A stretch of 64,000 nt of DNA from Thermothelomyces thermophilus ATCC 42464 (GCF_000226095.1 NC_016472.1:4216001-4280000); one strand, 5' to 3'; shown: positions 34,001-44,115, counted from the first letter of the stretch. Made by a program: numbers and translations. The notes: a model not told the origin generated them from the sequence alone.

Positions 34001-34274
34001 CCAGCAGCCCGGCTCGTTTCCCTACCCGGTCACGGTCACGCTGGACACGCACGGCGGGCAGCGGGGCCGCAAGTTCGCCTTTGTCCGCGGGGTGGACGAC
34101 CGGCAGCGCATCATCATGGACGACGCCCGCTTCGTGCTCAACCGGATGAACACGACGGGCGACCTGATCAACGGCGCGGCCGACTTCAACCCCAGCTTCG
34201 GCGGCATGGACGGCGGCACGGGCGGGTGCAAGTGCGAGTACCGGAACTGGGTGCCGCTCAACAGGGGGAGATGA
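31020..34274 (+). CDS. Large single-pass membrane glycoprotein, possibly Tda7-like
   Basis: One exon of 1084 residues. The first about 615 residues are predicted cytosolic: an acidic DDWEEWEDDEV stretch, a Gln run (about 111-126), a long Ser/Pro-rich disordered part, then a basic and Cys-rich juxtamembrane segment (CFPCCGCFGCLG). One membrane span lies at about 616-638 (LCAAFLLVTALGVVLGVLL). The C-terminal about 445 residues carry at least ten N-glycosylation sequons (for example NLTD, NNTR, NDTI, NKTT), so that side is lumenal or extracellular. It includes FYISILRSIND, GFYTYFNKTTYVKS and a final GGCKCEYRNWVP. The layout recalls the yeast Tda7/YNL176C group of vacuolar or cell-surface glycoproteins, but I recall this only loosely. 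The juxtamembrane cysteines are candidate palmitoylation sites. Confidence 0.8.
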   Translation: MSDPLGLLQPDSSNRLSAESKDDWEEWEDDEVITPLTATTREGPLLDAAPEATENSGGGATRHVGQQASRRSSRLTVRHSVRGIARLTSRRRQKAQNAKFGIKLVTDMTKLRQQQQQQQQGQQQQHVAYQMGQSPESRESRTGKFVDLAALRALEGTPSDESIGTFAWLRRKGTKGKKAEKPGAESSLQADLSPGARPIMIGFAMPPDSKVVISPQTAVVETPVEFPQYFKPTTTAPSPTQPVSAWSPDTEDGASPRMTDRGFVPAVPSIPIQYRPAEVSPTTAGSRRDSFPAPPDGKDKFGQTANSSVYVDDDDDDMGTPVTLFEEDGSPATTRGRSLRVIKGRQRSATNGSSRSQGWWDQVTSPFGPPTPQSAGSGEHKAEEDRSWWNSVDKKKPLSPLGAEPEAGPSSGPRSVPRMHHQNPEITIEDVSSSSAAPSSSRAVPKPQALRRAEPEKPRTTAGEVQTPGELPPPYSPPRKLHNARYRAVFPPGHPLNALYPPSPGPVPPGLSQTMTSQGAIGLSDVPLTPPPTQLHQQRLPDRPLGSFVPPDHFIDVSGHGPRQKAERERRRHEKEDAVAWKAGRMWHGRGCFPCCGCFGCLGRPGREGRKRRRVCLGLCAAFLLVTALGVVLGVLLSRRTGTEETVPSRFLNLTDFPPIPTGISTVIGPESDSTTACVQPPTLWTCSLPKEQADSVAPFDASQPSFVIQIQFDNNTRQTWNVSGEPPRPTPTDRGTPLPLPSANGTRTTPTQTASPRAVPATGFGTSLVRRLLGPRDGPDSGSSLSLRPDPPPPSFEEMFFLGNTTDGVVSDDKAGEPTPFYISILRSINDTIGPDVLARRDDLNDDDNNNDDLELPGNGNVTAGQGIINASDIAPPPALDRDGTGAPAVLLPFPTQQPLRLYDRGLPTERYGFYTYFNKTTYVKSIATLSGDGVDATPVPADENGGCLKTEAKFLVTWLSVRYKVEIWTRMGGDRARLTGASGAAAAAAAADQQPGSFPYPVTVTLDTHGGQRGRKFAFVRGVDDRQRIIMDDARFVLNRMNTTGDLINGAADFNPSFGGMDGGTGGCKCEYRNWVPLNRGR
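31351..31398 (+). repeat. CAG/CAA tract encoding polyglutamine
   Basis: A run of about 15 glutamine codons with one interrupting glycine, inside the cytosolic part of the membrane glycoprotein at 31020-34274. Confidence 0.8.
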
Positions 34275-34870
34275 GCATGACCGCGGGCGTTGCCCGAGGT
34301 ACATACATGTTATTTATTCCGTACATAACCTGAACTTTTTAACATCCCGCCCTAATGGCTAGCGGCTGGCCTATTGCTTCTTTCGTTTCTTTCTTTCTTT
34401 CTTTCCTTTTTTTCCCCAAATTGTCACCATCCCACCGTTTGTTTTGGCATGCATGCATTGGCATTCTGTTGCTTGGGGAGGGGGTGGTTGAGGGACTGAG
34501 GGACTTTGATTGAGATCCGACATGGTCGTCGAGAGCATCGGTTCAAGTGGTGCATCTGGACAGGGTAATCCGTACATACATCCATAATGCATTGGCATCA
34601 TGCTGGCGTTGAACTTCTCATGGGCATACATAGATTTTCCGGTCTCGAATGCTCGCTGTCTGTAGCACGGTGCAGGTAATAAAATCATCAAGACTGATTG
34701 ATCCAAGTCGCAATGTTGATGAGCGGACTTGAAGTGTAAGGTATGTGGGGAACAATTACTTGTAAACAGCAGCCCAGAGCAAGCTCAACAACGCAGAAAG
34801 CCCGGTCGGCTGCGGTTGCCGTGGCAGTTGCCACCAGCTGTGGGGATTTTTCTGCGGCCCCTGCTGGGCT
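34275..34870. other. Spacer between the membrane glycoprotein gene and QRI7
   Basis: About 600 bases between two plus-strand genes, with a TTTC-type pyrimidine tract near 34377-34411. It carries the 3' end of the upstream gene and probably the QRI7 promoter. No gene is supported. Confidence 0.4.
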
Positions 34871-37501
34871 GTGAGAACCTTGATGACTTCCGGGACCTGC
34901 GTGGAACTCTCCCCAAAACTCGGAAACACGTGCATCGCATCGCAACGGCCCACCGAGGCTACGACTACGATGGGATACGCAACTGCCTACGGGCTGCTCA
35001 TGGGCGCCCGTAGGGCAGTGCCTCGTCAGATGATAGTCGGGTATGTCCGGTATGCACATAGTGGGCGCGAATATGGGCGCGAATATAGACGAGAATATAG
35101 GCGCGAATACCTGAGCAGGGAAGAGATGCGCGCTGTGTTGGCGAAGCAGGAGAAGCGGAGGGAGTGGAGGAGGAACAAGAAGAAGAAACAAGATCTGGAG
35201 CCGGAGCCGGAGAGGATCGTGACGCTCGCCATCGAGACGTCGTGCGACGACACCTGCGTCGCCGTGCTCGAGAGGCGCCCCACCTCGACGACGCTGCTCT
35301 TCAACTCCAAAGTCACGTCGGACAACCGCAAGTTTGGCGGCATCGAGCCCATCACGGCCGTCAGCTCGCACGCCGCCCAGCTGGCCCCGCTCATGCAGGC
35401 CGCCGCCGAGGCTCTGCCCAGGACGAGCCTGGAGAGCGGCCTGCCCGACTTCGACCCTGCCACGAACCGCATCTGCGGCCGCCGCCGACGGCCCGACTTC
35501 ATCACCGTCACCCGCGGCCCCGGCCTGACCTCGGCCCTGAGCGTCGGCCTGACCGCCGCCAAGGGCCTGGCCGCCGCCTGGCAGGTCCCGCTGATTGCCG
35601 TGCACCACATGCAGGCCCATGCCCTGACGCCCCGGCTGGTCCACGCCATCGAAACCTCCAAGAAGCCGCCGCCATCGCCCTGGATGATCCGCAAGAAGGG
35701 GGCGGGCGCCAAGAAGGAGCCTGCGGACGCGCCCGAGCTGCCGATGCCCGAGCCCGAGCCCGACCCTCGGCAGGAGCCCGACCCGGACCCCGACCCGGAC
35801 CGCTGGCAGGAGCGCTGGCAGGAGCCCGAGCCGGCCTTCCCCTTCCTGAGCCTGCTCGTCTCGGGCGGCCACACCCAGCTTCTCCTCTCCAAGTCGGTCA
35901 CCTCGCACTCCATCCTGGCCGACGCCCGCAACGTCGCCATCGGCGACATGCTCGACAAGTGCGCCCGCGTCATCCTGCCCCCCGACGTCCTCGCCGGGAC
36001 CGACAACGTCATGTACGGGGCCCGGCTCGAGTCCTTTGCCTTTGGGCCCCCGCCAGGAGAAGAGGAGCCGTCACCCCCTCCCGAAGACCCGTACGAGGCT
36101 TACTACGGCTATACCTACAAGCCGCCGCTCAAGCGCCGCGACGAGATCCGGCCCTACGTCTCCCCGACCTACGGCTGGACCCTCACGCCGCCCTTGGCAG
36201 AGCGCCGCGACATGGCCTTCGACTTCTCCGGGCTCGGCGGCCAGGTCCAGGCAATCATGAAGAAGAACCCGGACATGGACATCCCGCAACGCCGGGAACT
36301 CGCGCGCGAGACCATGCGCCTCGCCTTCGAGCACCTCGTCACCAGGGTCATCTTCGCCTTGGACCGCATGCGCGAAAAGGACCGAGAGACGAACAAAGAG
36401 CGACCACGCCAATCCACCACCACCGCCGGGGCCACCAAGGAAGAGGAGCCGGCCAACAACAGCAGCACCGAGGCCAGCTCAGAAGCGACCAAAGCAGCAG
36501 TGACACCACCACCACCATCATCATCATCATCACCACCACCACCACCAACAACAGCAGCAGCAAATTCGCCACTACCAACAGCAACAGCCACGGCGGATCC
36601 AACAACGACTACAACAGCAGATGCAGCAACAACAACAACAATAGCGGATCCGGCAACAACCGCAGCAACGGAAGCCTCCTCGACAGCAGCCGGACCAACC
36701 GTACCACCCCAACCGGCAGCGCCCACGACATCATCCTCCGTCCCCAAAACGCTCGTCGTCGCCGGCGGCGTCGCGGCCAACCGCTTCCTCCAGCACGTCC
36801 TCGGGCGCATGCTCTCGGCGCGGGGCTACCCGCCCGACACGCTGACCATCGTGCGGCCGCCGCCCGAGTTCTGCACCGACAACGCGGCCATGGTGGCCTG
36901 GGCCGGCATGGAGATGTGGGAGGCCGGCTGGTACAGCGACCTCAACGTCCTCCCCCAGCGCCGGTGGTCGCTCGACGACGGCGACGGGGACGGGGACGGC
37001 GACGGGGACGGGCCGGGCAAGGGGGGGATCCTGGGCCTGGGCGGCTGGCTGCCGCGGTCGCAGCTGGAGAACAAGGACGACAAGAAGGCCGAGGCCGAGG
37101 CCAGGGCGCGCGAGCGGGCGCTGGACAAGCTCGAGAAGGAGATCGAGGACAAGGCGGTCGGCGAGGGGTCCAAGAAGAAGAACAACGCGACCGGGGCCGG
37201 GGGCGGCGCCGGGGCCAAGGCGGCGCCGCTCCAAGACTGGACCATCTACTGGAACGACTGGAACGAAAAGTGGGGGAAGCCGCCCGAGCCGGGCTTGCAT
37301 TATGACTGGGCCGCGGACTGGGAAGACTGGGACAAGTTCGAGCGGCGCCAGCGGCTCCGGAATGAGGAGAGGAGGAGAGAGCGGATCCAGAGGTGGCTTG
37401 AGTCCCGAAAGTTGACCGCCTGGGTCGGCAAGCTGAAGAAGAGGCAGGCCAGGAAACTCGAGAGGATGAGAAAAGAGAGGATCAAGCTCAAGTATCAATA
37501 A
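34871..37501 (+). CDS. QRI7: Mitochondrial tRNA N6-threonylcarbamoyladenosine transferase Qri7/OSGEPL1
   Basis: One open frame of 876 residues from 34871; starts at 34970 (MGYATAYGLL) or 35030 (MIVGYVRYAHS) are equally plausible, and the Arg/Tyr-rich N-terminus suits mitochondrial import. The Kae1/Qri7 ASKHA core shows LAIETSCDDT (near 118), SHAAQLAP, the metal-binding HHMQAHA (near 245), SGGHTQLLL (near 330) and, after an interruption, VVAGGVAANRFL (near 628) and FCTDNAAMVAWAG. Family knowledge: with a TsaC/Sua5 partner it makes t6A at position 37 of mitochondrial tRNAs. The protein is about twice the usual length. About 120 residues of Thr/Ala/Pro/Ser-rich sequence (503-623) sit inside the fold, and a Lys/Arg- and Trp-rich extension of about 150 residues follows the usual end. 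A 12-base minisatellite encodes EYRREYRREY near 35060. Confidence 0.92.
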   Translation: MRTLMTSGTCVELSPKLGNTCIASQRPTEATTTMGYATAYGLLMGARRAVPRQMIVGYVRYAHSGREYGREYRREYRREYLSREEMRAVLAKQEKRREWRRNKKKKQDLEPEPERIVTLAIETSCDDTCVAVLERRPTSTTLLFNSKVTSDNRKFGGIEPITAVSSHAAQLAPLMQAAAEALPRTSLESGLPDFDPATNRICGRRRRPDFITVTRGPGLTSALSVGLTAAKGLAAAWQVPLIAVHHMQAHALTPRLVHAIETSKKPPPSPWMIRKKGAGAKKEPADAPELPMPEPEPDPRQEPDPDPDPDRWQERWQEPEPAFPFLSLLVSGGHTQLLLSKSVTSHSILADARNVAIGDMLDKCARVILPPDVLAGTDNVMYGARLESFAFGPPPGEEEPSPPPEDPYEAYYGYTYKPPLKRRDEIRPYVSPTYGWTLTPPLAERRDMAFDFSGLGGQVQAIMKKNPDMDIPQRRELARETMRLAFEHLVTRVIFALDRMREKDRETNKERPRQSTTTAGATKEEEPANNSSTEASSEATKAAVTPPPPSSSSSPPPPPTTAAANSPLPTATATADPTTTTTADAATTTTIADPATTAATEASSTAAGPTVPPQPAAPTTSSSVPKTLVVAGGVAANRFLQHVLGRMLSARGYPPDTLTIVRPPPEFCTDNAAMVAWAGMEMWEAGWYSDLNVLPQRRWSLDDGDGDGDGDGDGPGKGGILGLGGWLPRSQLENKDDKKAEAEARARERALDKLEKEIEDKAVGEGSKKKNNATGAGGGAGAKAAPLQDWTIYWNDWNEKWGKPPEPGLHYDWAADWEDWDKFERRQRLRNEERRRERIQRWLESRKLTAWVGKLKKRQARKLERMRKERIKLKYQ
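36460..36740 (+). repeat. Trinucleotide-rich low-complexity insert within QRI7
   Basis: The coding strand is rich in ACC, ACA, TCA and GCA repeats and encodes a Thr/Ala/Pro/Ser tract between the two halves of the Qri7 catalytic fold. The frame is kept, and I see no matching splice donor and acceptor that would cleanly remove it. Confidence 0.75.
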
Positions 37502-38126
37502 AAGAGGGGACGGAAAAGCAGGATTAATAAGTGGTCTGGAAGTGACCAAGAGCACCCCCTATCTCCTCCGTTCGATGAAACCAGTGGACGTTGGGGTTAG
37601 TAAGGGGATGAGAGGAAAGGAAACTACTAGTACTAACTACTACTACTCCTACCTACCTTGAGGCGGGAAGGACATTCCTATCCTCGCATTGTACAGTACT
37701 GTACCTCTTATGTACCACCACTGTAACTATATCCCATTCATCATCTTTGGATACCCGGTCACGTACACGGATCGGCGTGCATAGCATAATTGCGCATAGG
37801 ATGGAGATTTGTATGCGTGTGTTGCCAGCATGCTTGATGCTCTGTTGTACATCTACAAGCCGCGCTCATATCATCTCTTTTCCCATGATCCCCTTCCTGA
37901 CGCCATGTGCCCCCACACCCCGCCCCAAGACCTCACCGACGTGAAGTGCCCCAGCCAGTGTGCACACCGCAAGACCAGTGTTTAAAGCTCTCTTTCTCAT
38001 CTCGCTCTCTACCACTTCTCACCACCTCTCTCTCTATTCTGAAGAGAGAGAGGAGGAGAGGAGGAAGGAGAAAAAAAAAGGGGGGGTGGAAAGAATAACA
38101 AAGTTTTGACCCCATACCGACCAAAT
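37502..38126. other. Convergent 3' flanks of QRI7 and pre2
   Basis: About 600 bases with (ACT)n-like repeats near 37624-37650 and a purine-rich tract at 38040-38090, just downstream of the pre2 stop on its own strand. No gene is supported. Confidence 0.4.
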
Positions 38127-39124
38127 TCACTCGGCGAGATCGCTCGTGACGTTGCTGAACTCGCCCTTCTCCAGCTTGGTCTTCCAGAAGACCGGGTTGG
38201 TGTCGGTGAACCCGTGCTTCTCCCAGCCCGACTCCTTGACGTGGTACAGGTTGATGAAGCCGCCCGAGTAGGCGTCGCGGTGGGTGGCCGCCAGGATGCT
38301 GCGGCTGCCCAGCTCCAGCGCCTCCTCCGTCGTCAGGTCCCAGCGGTACTCGGCGTCCAGCACGCCGTAGGCGAAGGTCTGGCCGGAGCCGACGCAGAAC
38401 AGGTCGCCGGCCAGGCGGGTGCCGTCCGAGTCGATGTAGTAGAGCGCCGGGCCCTCCTCCTTGGTGACGCCGGCGCACATGGTGCCCATCGACAGGCCCA
38501 TGCCCTTGTACTGGTACACCAGGTTCGCGAGGATCTTGCTCGCGGCCGCGACGCTGATGCGGCGCTTGTGCCGCAGCTCGTGCAGCCGGCACTGCATGCC
38601 CAACCAGGCGAGCCAGTACTGGCAGTCGGCCGCGCCGCCCGCCATGGTGCCGAGCAGGTCCGAGTTGATCTCGATCACCTTCTTGACCGTCTGCGAGGCG
38701 ATCCAGCTGCCCGCCGTCGCGCGCGAGTCCGTCGCAACGATGATGCCGCCCTGGAAGCGGAAGGCGAGCGTCGTTGTCCCGTGGGCAATCTTGATCGGGC
38801 ACGACGGGTTCGACCGGTCGTCTGTTACTGCGCGCAGCCACGCTGACGGCTAGAGTTGCGGGGGGCGGGGGAGGAAGAAGGGCGGGCACCTCTTGTCAGC
38901 AACAACAAACAGCCCGAGAGACGAGAGGAAATAATAGCAACAACAATAGCAATTAAACAAAATAGCGAACAAGATAAACACCATGGAGCGCTTACATGTG
39001 CGACCGGCGGCATGGCAAACTTCAGACTGGGGACGGTATCAGTGAGGTCTTGCTGCTCCTCCTCCGTGAACGTCTCGTTCTGATGGTACGACGGGCGGCT
39101 GTACCGCGCCACAAGTGTATCCAT
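38127..39124 (-). CDS. pre2: 20S proteasome subunit beta5 (Pre2), chymotrypsin-like
   Basis: Two exons, 39124-38996 and 38849-38127, are separated by a 146-nt intron (GTAAGC...CTAG). The join gives [17 protein letters not shown], as in fungal Pre2. The protein has 283 residues. The propeptide is cleaved after Gly67 in [11 protein letters not shown], leaving the catalytic Thr1 (Thr68). In mature numbering Asp17 (VATDSRA) and Lys33 (QTVKK) are both present, as is the later [12 protein letters not shown]. Family knowledge: beta5 cuts after hydrophobic residues in the 20S core. I chose the ATG at 39124 because the protein then begins [13 protein letters not shown], a usual length for the propeptide; the frame is open further upstream but looks non-conserved. 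Confidence 0.96.
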
Positions 39125-40526
39125 AGTTGCGTTCTGTCTGCGGTTGGTCGGATGGGTGTAGAAGTGATTCGGTGGGAATGCGGGTGCGTATCTCGCAAAA
39201 AGTGTTTCGTCGGCGGAGGGGCGGAGGGGCGGCGGGGATGGTTGTTGGGAGGCAATGAATGGGATTCGAGCTTGAGTTGAGTGTGTGAAGTTGGCGGGCA
39301 GTTGGAGAGAGAGCTTAAGGCAGCTTCGATGCACGCGTTCCCTGGTAGCCTTGAGTGGGGAGGGGTCCGAGCTTTCTGAATCGTCCATGAGGGTACTTCG
39401 TACCTTAGGTACCTTATCTAAGGTAGTTAAGGCTTGGCATCGCCAACCTTCCCGCCTTCAAGTCACCAACCTCACTCGCTCATGCTCGGCCCTTGGGAAG
39501 ACAAACCAAGAGCTGTGACCCGCTGTTAGTTCATAATTCTGTCAACCCTGCGATAAAGAACCGAGATCAGATATTAGAGTCACCAATTGTCTCTTTTCCG
39601 TTCTTTATTTGCGTCAATACTCCCTTTATAACGTCTTTCTTTCATCAGTCCTTCGCTCCAGAGAATTTTTGAACTTACAACCTACCGAGATATATCACAT
39701 TGCGTTGGGAGCGGACCTGATCTTATCAAGGACTCTCGATTGAAGACACAAAAAAGTCTATGCAGATACGTATTTCAATGTTCCAGAATGTGACTCGGAG
39801 TTACAATGTTCTAAGCATCAACGTTATAGCGACTATTGCTACTTCCAAGACTTAACATGGCAAGGTTCGGCCTCCAACGACCACCATAAAAGTACAGCAT
39901 CTATAATAAACTTCAAATACCTTGCTGCATGTCCTTTAGCTATGCTGTCGGCAGCTGGTCTCCCGCCGTCGGCTTCGCCCGCTGCTGAGAGAGATTGGCA
40001 GCACAGAGAGGGTTGACAACCCCTCCATGACGGTCGCCAATGCCGTTGCCGAGACGGCCTCCAAGCGATGTACTAGCCAACCCTCAATCAAGCTAACCGA
40101 TGGGTATTGCTTTGGCCTCAGACCCCAATATGATCGATAGATCAGACCGCTTGAGCGTCACTCTCGACGGTGCGATCAGGGGACAGCCAAAAATTAAAAG
40201 AAGAGATAGCAAGACAACCCGGTACCGGTGAAAACAGACCTCCTCAAACACCCCGACCAATGCATGTTTCCGTTGTGAAGAACCGCGCAATGAACCTCGA
40301 ACAACGCCGCGATAGCGATACAGGACGATGTCGTCGGACTTGAGTGATAAAAAAAAGGCGTCCGCCAGTGTCGCAAACCCCCCGGCTACCAAAAACGCCA
40401 ATGCTCTTTTCGTGTCTAATCGTACAGCTCCTGAAAACTCCTCGAATTGCGCCGAAGTCGATTGGTATTGAAAGCAGCCTCCTCCTGGAAGAAACAACGA
40501 TGGTTAACAACACGCGGTCTCGCCAA
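39125..40526. other. Upstream region of pre2 and gene-free stretch
   Basis: The left part is the pre2 promoter. At 39401-39432 there is an imperfect palindromic cluster of TACCTTAG/CTAAGGTA boxes. From about 39530 to 39960 the DNA is AT-richer than its surroundings and looks like decayed non-coding sequence; no family could be assigned. A minus-strand open frame at 40093-40497 has no recognisable motif and is left out. Confidence 0.4.
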
Positions 40527-42378
40527 CTATCTCCTCCATCCTACGTTCCAGATGACGTGGGCAATATCCCGGGCCGTATTTACCGTATTAATTATTCGAC
40601 CGAGCATGCCGTCGTCGGGGGAATTGGGTGAACTCGTCTCCGGCGGCATGAACATGCCCGAGGTTGTCCTGCGCAAGCCATGCGATTCGGCTGCGAGGCT
40701 TGTCGTGGATACTGAGCGACGCAGACCAGACCCGCCCTGGTTGCTTTGCAGAGACGAAGATGCGCTGGGTCCGATGTTGATCTTTTCCACATCATCGTCC
40801 TCATCGTCCTCCTCGTCATCTTCATCCCCCGCAAAGAAGATCTTCCCCGACTTCTTGGCCGGGCGCAGAGTTTCTTGGGATGACGACGGGGACAACACTG
40901 GGCTCCTGAGCACGCCGTTGCTGCTACGTTTTGTCGAAGTCTCGGCCGGCTCGGGTGTATCCTCTCGGTATTTCAAGGTGGTTGAAGGAAGCATGGCGAT
41001 CGTCTTGCTCTCTCCGCTCTTGTTGTTGTTGTTGCCCTTTAACTTTTTCAGCACCGACCGCCTCTTCTTGGCCTGCGTGACCTTTATCGTGATGGCTTCG
41101 TCGTCCGAGTCGCTGTCATATCGGTAGTTATCCGTATCAACCTCATCGTCATCGTCGTCGCCCTTGATATCAACTGCAATGCACTGTGATACCTGCTCAT
41201 TGAAGTGGATGTGCTTCCTCCCGCTATTTGGAGAAACAACTCCTGATGACCTCGCCGAAGGGAACAAGCTGGTGCCATCATGACTCATTCCGCGCGACGA
41301 GAACGGGAAGGTGATGTAGTCGGTGTTGGCTCGCTCGAGCCCAGGACGCCTCCCTATCCTCTTTAGCCCCCCCTTCTGCTGGGCTTGGACCGCAGCCGCT
41401 GCCTGCTTCACAAGTGAAGAAGTCGAAAGAGACCTCTGAAGCATGATCTCCGACATGCTTCGCTTCTTCAAAATGGGTTTTTTGTTGATGAAGGAGTTTG
41501 ACTTGGACAACCTGGCGCTGGTGGAATCGTTGGACGTGTTGTTCCAGCTCGACGAGCCCGTTTGTAACGGGCCATAAAGCCATGTTACGTCGTAATCCTT
41601 GAGCCTGCAACATGTTAGCCTCTTGAAGCTTCCATGACTTCAATGATTCGATCAAGCAGTGCCAAAAAAAAAAAAAAGGGGGGGGGGGGGGGGGGAATGC
41701 AGTAGCATACCAATTCAGGGTTTCGGCCGAGACCGTAGTCAGGTTGTTCTTGGCTTTCATCCACGTCCTCCACGACGCATTTTCCAACCGCGCGGCGTTG
41801 CTATAGTCTCCTCTCCTCGATACGATCAACTTCCACGACGACCAGATATCCTCCTCGCGCCAGTTATGCGACAAATAGTCAACATGTTGGGAAGGCAGCG
41901 GCCTCACTGCGATATCATCTTCGGCCCTCTCTTGGAACTCCGGACTCCCTGGCCTCGATGTTGCGGCCGACTCTACCTGCTCTTCTGCCGAGTCGCCGTT
42001 CCATCCAGCCTCCCGCGGGCTCGATGGAGGTTCCTGGTTCCCCAAGCTGCTAAAGTAGTCCTCGTCATTGCATTGCTGAAGAATAACCTCGTCCGGCGTG
42101 GCTGATGGCTCGTCGGTGTCCGAGGCCAGAGAAAAGTTCGTTGCTGGTGTTGACGAGTCCGACAGGTACACGGACTCGGTTTGTGTTGGTTGCGGTGATG
42201 ACGGCGCCGAGGAGACGATCGACTCTGGGGGGGGCTGGGAGAAGAGGTCACTCAGCCGAGAAGTCGATGCCGAGGTGTGGAAACCGGAGCGCTTGATCCC
42301 AAGTTTGGGCTGTGAATGGGACCGGCGCAGGTTTGGCGAGAAATAACTGTCGTCATCCGACGTGAGAACCACGGCCAT
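40527..42378 (-). CDS. reg1: Reg1-like regulatory subunit of protein phosphatase 1 (DUF1752)
   Basis: Two exons, 42378-41711 and 41604-40527, are split by a 106-nt intron (GTATGC...CAG). The join ETLNW|LKDYDVTWLYGPLQTG restores the DUF1752 (PF08550) signature, which begins at DYLSHNWREEDIWSSWK. The product has 581 residues and is mostly disordered and Ser-rich. The PP1-docking RVxF-type motif is KHIHF, followed by NEQVSQCIAVDIKGDDDDD, which is diagnostic of Reg1. Arg/Ser clusters (KRRSVLKKLKG) and an acidic DDEEDDEDDD tract follow. Family knowledge: Reg1 targets PP1 (Glc7) to Snf1 kinase and so controls glucose repression. The alternative ATG at 42402 adds eight residues. The intron has an 18-base C run followed by a 14-base T run on the sense strand. 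Confidence 0.9.
41664..41695. repeat. A14/G18 homopolymer pair in the reg1 intron
   Basis: Fourteen A followed directly by eighteen G on the plus strand. On the reg1 sense strand it reads as C18 then T14, between the donor and the branch region of the intron. Confidence 0.9.
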
Positions 42379-44115
42379 CCTGAAAGCCGACCTCAACAAC
42401 AATCAATGGATCGTTGTCCAGAACAGCTTTTGAGTCCTTCTCTAACAGAGGCTCAAGCAAACCAATCATAAGGTGTGGTGGGAAGATGCCGTTTCAAGCT
42501 CGACGGCGGCAGGCGATGCGCCCGGAGGAGGCGAGTTTTATGCCACCCTGCTTCTTCCTGCTCCTTGTCGAGCGGGACAGTCGCGCGGCGGCTGATCGGG
42601 CGCCGGATCCCAAGAAATAGTAACCGGGATAAGGAATCTGGGGTTTATCGGTCTCTTTGGCTGTTGACCAAAAAAGTCGTGTCGTCAGGACCGAACTTTT
42701 TTAAGATGGGCTACCAGGCAACTGTGATGGTTAGGGCTGAAGCAAACAGGGAAGGTGAAACAGGGATGGGTAGTAGCGAGGTATGAGGCGGGGCAAAAGC
42801 GACCAAACTCGACGTAAGAGTGAAGGGGAAACAAAAGGGCAATGACAGGATATATCCCGGTAGTGCACCTCGAAGTGGTGTTTAGGAAGGGAGGGAATTG
42901 CGCAATGGCCGGTGTGCGGGTAGGTGCCCCGGCTCTTCAGAGTCTAGACACCTTCGTGCAGCGCGAGTGAAAAAAAGAGCGGTTTCCAGTGCCAATGTCG
43001 ACCCGCTCACACGTCCTCGGGCGCCCGTTGGTTCCCGTTGTAAAACGTGGGATGCGTGCCGCAAAGGGCCGTTGATGCTCAGACGGGGGGGTGGATTTGG
43101 GGGTCCAAGTTGGGGGCGCCAATGCCATCTCTGCCAGGACTGGTACACTCGAGCGTGTGATCCTCTGGCGGGCGTTACGCGAATAGCTGATTGGCATGGC
43201 CCTGCGCACACCCGGCCGCTGCGAACGTCCACAATCTTGTGGAGTGCAGCGTAGCGATAGGCGACCAGATGCTTTCGAGGTCGCTCAGCCCAGAGTGCAG
43301 TCACTTGTCCCCCGACGAAGGCGGTCGATTGGTGCCATGAAAAAGCAAGGCTGACAAGGCGAAAGTGTGATGTGATAACGTGACTCGATGAAGTGGAAGA
43401 GACGAGAGCCAGTGAAGAAGGTTATGGATTGCATTTAGACTTACCTACTATGACCGGCCACGTCGGGCCCTCCAATGGTTCCCAGTGGTGTGCATCAATC
43501 TCGTGTCCTTTGCGGACGGTTTCTTTTTCTCCGTTTCTTACTTGTTCCCAAGGAAATCGTGGTTGGTCTTGGGTGCAAGGAGAGGGAGAGGAAAAGGGAG
43601 ATTCATGTTTGTCGCGGCCCGGAATGGGAATTTGAGAGGGTTTGTGTGACGCTAGAGCCATCTTCTGCTCTGCCCATGAGGCAAGAGCCTGCGAGATCCC
43701 CTGCCCGCAAATCCGATGTCGACCTGGGACGCAGCTAACCAGGTACCTACGCTACACGTGCTACGCTGACTAGGTACACCCAGCTCGATTGCATGGTCCA
43801 GGACACCTACACAGCCAGAAACCAGGAAAGCAGGTGCTAGCAAAAGTCTGCAAATCTGCTGGGGTTCGATGCGGCACCGAGAGCAGTCCAGTTGCATGTC
43901 GACCAGGCTTAGTTAGGTAAAGGACTGCTTCGTTGCACTATACGAGGGCCCCGGGACATGCGAGGCAAAGACGAGGCGCACCGGCCAGGCAGATGGTTTG
44001 GAAATGGTTTGGAACGCAGTGGATGGACGGCACCATGGATGTGCGGGCGGCTGGGCTTTGGCGGCGAGGTGCTCCACAGCCCAAGGGCCCGTGACCTCAA
44101 CTTGATCTAGCCATT

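Noticed and set aside
34688-35908. 406-codon minus-strand frame opposite QRI7
   Set aside because: Antisense shadow of a conserved ASKHA domain.
35164-37305. 713-codon plus-strand frame overlapping QRI7
   Set aside because: It is an Arg/Pro-rich shifted frame of the real gene, with no family motif.
39530-39960. AT-rich stretch as a decayed transposable element
   Set aside because: The composition is suggestive, but no terminal repeats or coding remnants were seen, so no family can be named.
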